DNA of 19,690 bases from JANLQX01 sp043775075 (GTDB lineage: Bacteria > Actinomycetota > Acidimicrobiia > Acidimicrobiales > JANYDT01). Made by a program: the position numbers and the translations under genes. The notes beneath the pieces were generated by a model. That model saw nothing but the letters and a program-made list of their open reading frames with translations, was not told where the DNA came from and searched no databases. The stretch covers positions 1 to 19,690 of the forward strand of contig JAYVSS010000210.1 of assembly GCA_043775075.1 (NCBI GenBank). The letters run 5' to 3'. Shown one piece after another: positions 15,130 through 19,690 of the stretch (the stretch's first letter is position 1; the number at the start of each line of letters is the position of its first letter).

Positions 15130-16563
15130 GTGGTGAGTGTGTTGGCGGCGACGGAGCAGATGGGCGGGCGGGGCGAGGCGGAGAGGCCGTTCTCGCCCGG
15201 GAATCGGCGGCTCACCGCCGGACTGCTGCTCTCCGTCACGATCATTGGGTTTGAAAGCCTCGGGGTATCGACGGCGCTCCCCACCGTGAGTAAGGCCCTG
15301 CAGGGGGATTCGCTGTACGGCTGGGCGTTCTCCGCCTTTCTGCTCGGACAGCTGCTCGGCACGGTGTTGGCCGGGACCGACGCCGATCGCCACGGACCCC
15401 GCCGAGCTGCGCTCGCCTCACTCGTCATCTTTGGGACCGGGCTGGTCGTGAGCGCGTCGGCGCCAACAATGCTGGTCGTGGTGATCGGGCGGGCTCTGGC
15501 GGGACTGGGGGCGGGTGCTGCGCTCATGCTCAATTTCGCGGTGATCGGCACGGCCTACAGCGAAGCAGCGCGCCCGAAGATGATCGCCGCATCGCAGGGA
15601 GCCTGGATTCTTCCGGCGATGATCGGGCCGGCCATCGCCGGGCCGATCGCCGAGCACCTTTCCTGGCGGCTCGTCTTCGGGGGACTCGTCCCGCTGCTGT
15701 TCGTGGTGGCATGGTTGCAGGTCCCCGTGCTCGCCAACCGGGCGTTTATCGTCGATAAGCTCGCCCCACCCCACGCCGCGGCAAACGAACGATTCTGGAT
15801 TGCCTCGGGGAAGGAGCGGATCATCGCGGCGTTTACCGTCACGCTCGGAGGAGCGGGACTGGTGATCGGCTTCGATCAGCGGACCATTTGGCGCGGGATG
15901 GCGTTTGTCCTGTTTGGCGGAATGCTCTGCGCGCATAGTGGTAGGACGCTATTCCCCAAAGGAATGGTTCGATCTCGCCAGGGTCTGCCCAGCATCGTGT
16001 TGGCCTACGCCATGTTGCTCGGTGGGTTCATCGGGATCGAAGCGTTCTTTCCGAAAGCGCTGAGCGACGTCCGGGGTTTGAGTGCGTTCGTCGGAGGCGT
16101 TTTCCTTTCGACGGGAACAGTCTTCTGGTCAGTCGGGGCCTGGCTACAAGGTAAGCGCACAGAGCTTTGGTTTCGGCCGACGGCACGCACGCTGTCGGCC
16201 GCCATCTTCTTTATGGGAGTGGTGATCGCCGGCGTGGGAGTGGTCTCCGGAGCGCCCCTACCCCTTGCTCTGGCCGGATGGCTGTTCGCCGGTCTCGGTA
16301 TGGGGACCACGTTCAACGCGGTTACCGAAGCGATTTATCGGTCCACGCCACCCGAACGTATTGGGGCCGCCACGTCGGCTACGCAACTCGGCGGATCGCT
16401 CGTTGCCGCCGTCGCCACCGGCACCAACGGGGCCTTTAGCAATGCCGCCGATCGCGCCGGGTGGTCACCTCGGTCAGGCGCCTGGTCGGTCTTGGCGTTT
16501 GAGATATGTGTGGTGGCCTTTGTCGTTTTCGCCGTGAGTCGAGTGAGGGTTCTGGGCGAATGA
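15130..16563 (+). CDS. MFS transporter, drug-efflux (DHA2-like) type
   Basis: 477 residues, or 476 if the second GTG (15133) is used, which the -10 spacing slightly favours. About 12-14 hydrophobic helices start near residue 30. Motif A is present after helix 2 (AGTDADRHGPRRA, about 81-93), and a motif C-like run (ILPAMIGPAIAGPI, about 150-163) is in helix 5, as in proton-driven exporters. The likely role is proton-coupled export of a small molecule across the cytoplasmic membrane; substrate unknown. It follows the 87-bp palindrome and ends in an ATGA overlap with the alkyltransferase-like gene, so these are probably co-transcribed. No dedicated TetR- or MarR-type regulator is adjacent, which makes the palindrome notable as a possible trans-controlled site. 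Confidence 0.88.
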   Translation: MVSVLAATEQMGGRGEAERPFSPGNRRLTAGLLLSVTIIGFESLGVSTALPTVSKALQGDSLYGWAFSAFLLGQLLGTVLAGTDADRHGPRRAALASLVIFGTGLVVSASAPTMLVVVIGRALAGLGAGAALMLNFAVIGTAYSEAARPKMIAASQGAWILPAMIGPAIAGPIAEHLSWRLVFGGLVPLLFVVAWLQVPVLANRAFIVDKLAPPHAAANERFWIASGKERIIAAFTVTLGGAGLVIGFDQRTIWRGMAFVLFGGMLCAHSGRTLFPKGMVRSRQGLPSIVLAYAMLLGGFIGIEAFFPKALSDVRGLSAFVGGVFLSTGTVFWSVGAWLQGKRTELWFRPTARTLSAAIFFMGVVIAGVGVVSGAPLPLALAGWLFAGLGMGTTFNAVTEAIYRSTPPERIGAATSATQLGGSLVAAVATGTNGAFSNAADRAGWSPRSGAWSVLAFEICVVAFVVFAVSRVRVLGE

Positions 16564-16922
16564 GCCGATTTTCCCCGTTCCAACCCGAGCGGAGTGCCTT
16601 TCAGGGGCTCCCAGTATTTGCTCGTCTCGTTTTGGACTTGGTGGACAGAATTCCGCCTGGTCGGGTGATGGCCTACGGCGATATTTCCGAGTGGCTGGAG
16701 CAGGGTACCCCGCGCATCGTCGCCCGCGTGATGTCCACCTACGGAAGCGAAGCGTCGTGGTGGCGCGTCTTGCGAACCGACGGCACCCTGGCGGCGGAGG
16801 TGCGAGAACGCCAGGCGCCTCTGCTGGAAGACGAGGGAGTCGTGTGGAAAGTACGTGGACATAGGGTCGACATGACAACGGCCCGATGGAATCCTCGAAC
16901 TGCCGCGGCACCTGAGCAGTGA
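16560..16922 (+). CDS. Alkyltransferase-like protein (ATL; MGMT DNA-binding domain without catalytic Cys)
   Basis: 120 residues. The fold of O6-methylguanine-DNA methyltransferase C-terminal domains is shown by FARLVLDLVDRIPPGRVMAYGDIS followed by a PRIVARVMS recognition helix. The methyl-acceptor motif PCHRV is replaced by SWWRVLRTDG (residues 66-75), so the acceptor cysteine is absent and the protein should bind but not repair alkylguanine. Known ATL proteins flip O6-alkylguanine out of the helix and hand it to nucleotide excision repair. Tyr39 (AYGD) matches the conserved base-flipping tyrosine. The frame is open upstream, but the ATG at 16560 overlapping the MFS stop (ATGA) gives the family's length. 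Its pairing with an exporter gene may be coincidental. Confidence 0.88.
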   Translation: MSRFSPFQPERSAFQGLPVFARLVLDLVDRIPPGRVMAYGDISEWLEQGTPRIVARVMSTYGSEASWWRVLRTDGTLAAEVRERQAPLLEDEGVVWKVRGHRVDMTTARWNPRTAAAPEQ

Positions 16923-16942
16923 GGGGCTGACAAACTACAAGC

Positions 16943-18763
16943 ATGAGCATCAGGGAGCGCGTTTACCAACGACGCACTCCCCTCGCCATGTTGGCGGTAA
17001 CCCTCGCAAGCATCGTCGCGCTCTGCGTGGTGGTGATGCGCGGAACAATCGTGGCGTTCGACGATTGGAACTTCGTTCTCGACCGACGCGGTGGTCGGCC
17101 GACGTACATTCCAAGCGCCATCGATCAGTGGCTGCAGCCGCACAACGGCCATCCGGTGATGGTCCTCGTCGGGATCTATCGACTCATCGGGATCACCGCG
17201 AAGTACGACTACCAAGTCCTCGTCGGCATCGCTGCGTTCGTCCACGCGTGCCTAGCGTTCTCGATCTACTTCTACGCCCGCCGTCGCCTGGGGCCGTGGG
17301 CGGCACTCGTACCGGCACTCCTCGTCGCCCTCCTTGGACGCGGCGCTCCGATCATCCTCTCACCCATCGTGATGGCCTTCACGCTCGCCCTGGTCGCCGG
17401 AGTCAGCGCGCTCAACCTCGTCGATCGGACCGTAAAACACGATTCACCAGCGAGCGCCAACACTCGTGCGCTGGTCGTCGGAATTCTCGGGCTGTTGGCC
17501 GTTGTGTCCTCGGGCTTGGGAGTTGCCCGAGTCGTTTCGGTCGGCTTCGATCGGATCGTTCGAAGCCGCACCAGGGCAACGTTCTTACGCTGGACGGTAG
17601 CCACCGGAGCGCCTGCTCTGGCGTTCGTCATCTGGTATGCGAACGTACGAGATCAAGCGCGTCACACTGCGGCACTCGCCGGTGCCGTTGCGTTCGGCTT
17701 CCGCGTGTACGCGAGCGGTGTGGCCGGTGCTATCGGATTGGGTTCCCGATGGGCCACGGCAGCAGGACTGACCTTTGCCGCCCTGGCCATCGTGATCATC
17801 ATCGTCCGTCGACGAACCATTGACTTCGCTCGGGTGGGAGCACTTGTCGTTGGGTTGATCGTCGACCTGGTTTTGGTGTCGTGGGCCAGGGCGGGCAATG
17901 CTCTGCCGGCCAGCGGCCGTTATGTCTATGTCTTTGCCGTCCAGGCCTGCTTGCTTTTGACGGAGTTGCTCAACGGCTGGCGATGGCCCCGGCGCATCGG
18001 GGTGGCGTCAGCCTTCACGGCCATCGCCACGCTTGGGGCGATTGGCGGAGGGGTCGGAAGCTTTCGCGAGATCGCAAAGGAGTTCCGACGAGACAATCAC
18101 CGAACCCAAGTCTCGCTGGCGGCATTCGTACGCGCGCAGAGTAATGGGGTGGTGTTCGCGCCAGACTTTCAGCCCGAGCCTGAGTTCGCGCCCCAGGTTT
18201 CCGCCGATCGCTTGAATGGACTCATCGCTGACGCGAAAAGTCCGGTACCACTCCACGTTCCAAAAGCGATCACGGAGAACGAACGCCGGATCGTGGACTA
18301 CTTCGACGCCACCACGTTCCTCAAGGTCGTGCCCGGCGCTCCGGCGATCGCAGACTCGGCGTTCAACTTTTCTGGTGAGGTTCCAGTCACCCTGGATCAA
18401 GCCAATGTGCGGATCGAGACGCGGGGCTCCTGCACCACGTTTACCGCAACGGGGGGAGGCGCATTCGCCGACATCGTGGCGCCGATCGCCGGGGTTTCGT
18501 GGCGCGTCGGGCTTCCCGGAGGTGACGTAAATTCTGCCGCCAGTGGCGTGACGGTGCGGGCCCGTCTGAGAGGAAGCGGGTTTGCCAACCTTCCCGCCGC
18601 CCAACTCGGCGCCCAAGGCGAGGGGAATAACGCTCCCGGGCGCGGTGGTGCATTGGAGGAACTCCTTGCCGACATTCCCCATCGGTCATCGGAGCCTGGA
18701 TCGCGGCCGTGGATCCTCCGGATCGAGCCGACCCAGGTCGCGCTGCTTTGCCGGGCCGAGTGA
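16943..18763 (+). CDS. Multispanning membrane protein with GT-C glycosyltransferase-like features, unknown function
   Basis: 606 residues. About nine to eleven hydrophobic helices span 13-365, then a long hydrophilic C-terminal part (about 370-606), probably outside the membrane, rich in beta-like segments. After the first helix comes FDDWNF (39-44), with paired aspartates where GT-C enzymes (PMT/ArnT-like, using polyprenyl-phosphate sugars) carry their catalytic acid. HNGHP (67-71) and ASGRYVYV (323-330) also resemble conserved loops of such proteins. I do not recognise a named family and no substrate can be given. ATG 16943 is 20 bp after the ATL gene, with GAGGGG at a long 16-base distance, so it is likely the third gene of that transcript. 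Polysaccharide or glycoprotein assembly is the best guess only. Confidence 0.8.
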   Translation: MSIRERVYQRRTPLAMLAVTLASIVALCVVVMRGTIVAFDDWNFVLDRRGGRPTYIPSAIDQWLQPHNGHPVMVLVGIYRLIGITAKYDYQVLVGIAAFVHACLAFSIYFYARRRLGPWAALVPALLVALLGRGAPIILSPIVMAFTLALVAGVSALNLVDRTVKHDSPASANTRALVVGILGLLAVVSSGLGVARVVSVGFDRIVRSRTRATFLRWTVATGAPALAFVIWYANVRDQARHTAALAGAVAFGFRVYASGVAGAIGLGSRWATAAGLTFAALAIVIIIVRRRTIDFARVGALVVGLIVDLVLVSWARAGNALPASGRYVYVFAVQACLLLTELLNGWRWPRRIGVASAFTAIATLGAIGGGVGSFREIAKEFRRDNHRTQVSLAAFVRAQSNGVVFAPDFQPEPEFAPQVSADRLNGLIADAKSPVPLHVPKAITENERRIVDYFDATTFLKVVPGAPAIADSAFNFSGEVPVTLDQANVRIETRGSCTTFTATGGGAFADIVAPIAGVSWRVGLPGGDVNSAASGVTVRARLRGSGFANLPAAQLGAQGEGNNAPGRGGALEELLADIPHRSSEPGSRPWILRIEPTQVALLCRAE

Positions 18764-18772
18764 CGGTCTTTC

Positions 18773-18788
18773 AGGTCCCCCAGGACCT
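18773..18788 (+). terminator. Small stem-loop after the membrane-protein gene
   Basis: AGGTCC (18773-18778) pairs with GGACCT (18783-18788) around CCCA, nine bases after the stop. The stem is short and no T-run follows, so this is a weak terminator candidate. The rest of 18764-18909 shows nothing else beyond the ribosome site of the next gene. Confidence 0.25.
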
Positions 18789-18898
18789 TAGGACGGATTT
18801 AGTCGTTCCTTCACGTCAACGTATCGGCAAGACAACATCACGAACGCCCGCTCCGATAAGTTCCCACCAGGGAGCGCGCTGCTGCGCACTAAGAGCCT

Positions 18899-18904
18899 GA
18901 GGGG
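18899..18904 (+). promoter_or_regulatory. Ribosome binding site of the glutamate dehydrogenase gene
   Basis: GAGGGG lies five bases before ATG 18910. It supports this start for a gene whose frame runs off the window. Confidence 0.6.
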
Positions 18905-18909
18905 CACGT

Positions 18910-19690
18910 ATGACTGAAGTCGGCCGACCGGAGCATGGAGATCAGCGAACAGACTTGATCGATGCGCTCCTCGTCGGATGGCGCGCTCACGCCGACAATG
19001 AGTCGTCCCCTGACCTACCCGCCCAGTTCTTTAGCGGGGTGTCGACCGATGATCTCAGAAGCCGCCCGACGGAAGAACTGCTCGACGTTCTGGCGTCGCA
19101 CTGGGCCCTGAGCGGGCAACGTCGGCTCGGAGAACCGATTGTGCGTTGTATAACGCCTACGCATCGCGGCGGCGCGTCGTGGACGTCGACCTCGTATCTC
19201 CATGTGGTCACCGAGGACATGCCGTTTCTCGTCGATTCTGTCGCTCTCGCCGCCCGGCGTCGAGGTCACAGTGTTGAGCTGATCATTCATCCGGTTCTGC
19301 GAGTCAACCGAACAAGCGACGGTCACGCAACGAGACTCGTCCCGCTCGGTTCAAGCGAAGTCGGGGCAGATGCTTCCGAAAGGACCCCGCCACTAACGGA
19401 ATCCCATATGTTGTTTGAACTGGCACGAATCGCCGACGACGGCGATCGACTTGCCCTCGAAGCCGATGTTCTAGGCACGCTTGGTAATGTCCGCGCAGCG
19501 GTAACCGATTGGCCATCCTTACGCGAGAGGGCCCGGTCCCTCGCTGACGACATTGCCACCCATCCCGAGCAATCCGCGGCGAAAGGCGAGCGCGAGGAAG
19601 GCGCCGCGCTCCTTCGGTGGATGGCCGACGACCACTTCACGCTCCTCGGCGCCGCCGACTTTGCCCTTGCCGACTCTGGCCTCACGCAGG
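18910..19690 (+). CDS. gdh: NAD-dependent glutamate dehydrogenase, large type (3' end outside window)
   Basis: The frame is open from ATG 18910 to the window end, giving 260 residues of a protein that normally has about 1,500-1,650. The large (about 180 kDa) NAD-GDH family is recognised by its N-terminal ACT-like region: SYLHVVTEDMPFLVDSVAL (about 97-115), an HPVLRV strand, ESHMLFELARI, and LLRWMADDHFTLLGAADF just before the edge. The enzyme oxidatively deaminates glutamate to 2-oxoglutarate and ammonium in the cytosol, feeding the TCA cycle; the catalytic Rossmann domain lies beyond this window. A good Shine-Dalgarno (GAGGGG, 5-base gap) fixes the start. It is 146 bp downstream of the membrane-protein gene and probably has its own promoter. 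Family identity is strong despite the truncation. Confidence 0.9.
   Translation, partial: MTEVGRPEHGDQRTDLIDALLVGWRAHADNESSPDLPAQFFSGVSTDDLRSRPTEELLDVLASHWALSGQRRLGEPIVRCITPTHRGGASWTSTSYLHVVTEDMPFLVDSVALAARRRGHSVELIIHPVLRVNRTSDGHATRLVPLGSSEVGADASERTPPLTESHMLFELARIADDGDRLALEADVLGTLGNVRAAVTDWPSLRERARSLADDIATHPEQSAAKGEREEGAALLRWMADDHFTLLGAADFALADSGLTQ

Overview
The window reads as a GC-rich actinobacterial chromosome segment, most likely from an Acidimicrobiia-type lineage; the class-level call is inference from gene content and style. Supporting signs are a b558-type succinate dehydrogenase (sdhC-sdhA-sdhB), a large NAD-glutamate dehydrogenase of the actinobacterial/proteobacterial type, an OB-fold module seen in actinobacterial potassium loci, frequent GTG starts and several likely leaderless genes. 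It holds fourteen protein genes, two of them cut by the window edges. I saw no tRNA, rRNA, CRISPR array, insertion sequence or phage gene.

Region 1 (1-6354). The 3' end of an acyl-CoA dehydrogenase gene on the plus strand converges on a minus-strand cluster read as permease, then kdpD, then kdpE. The permease belongs to the APC superfamily and resembles the KimA potassium importers. It carries a universal-stress-like cytosolic domain and then a C-terminal OB-fold domain. KdpD and KdpE overlap by ATGA. No kdpFABC pump genes are present, so this looks like a potassium-homeostasis operon in which the KdpDE pair is coupled to a KimA-like transporter. A 26-bp repeat lies at both ends of the block (476-501 and 6277-6302).

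Region 2 (6355-11274). A carotenoid/stilbene cleavage oxygenase (minus) is divergent from a cytosolic GH2 beta-mannosidase-like glycosidase (plus), which is followed by an alpha/beta hydrolase. The 74-bp divergent spacer contains two plausible leaderless promoters, one per strand.

Region 3 (11275-14993). This is a complete succinate dehydrogenase operon: a diheme membrane cytochrome b subunit, the flavoprotein and the iron-sulfur protein. There is no separate sdhD, as expected for the b558 type.

Region 4 (14994-19690). An 87-bp two-layered perfect-arm palindrome (15024-15110) sits between sdhB and an MFS efflux-type transporter, and its right arm reaches the transporter's likely promoter. 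The transporter overlaps (ATGA) a small alkyltransferase-like DNA-repair protein. An unrecognised multispanning membrane protein with GT-C-like features follows 20 bp later. The window ends inside an NAD-glutamate dehydrogenase gene.

The least ordinary items are the KimA-like/OB-fold fusion linked to kdpDE, the 87-bp palindrome, and the direct repeats flanking the potassium block.
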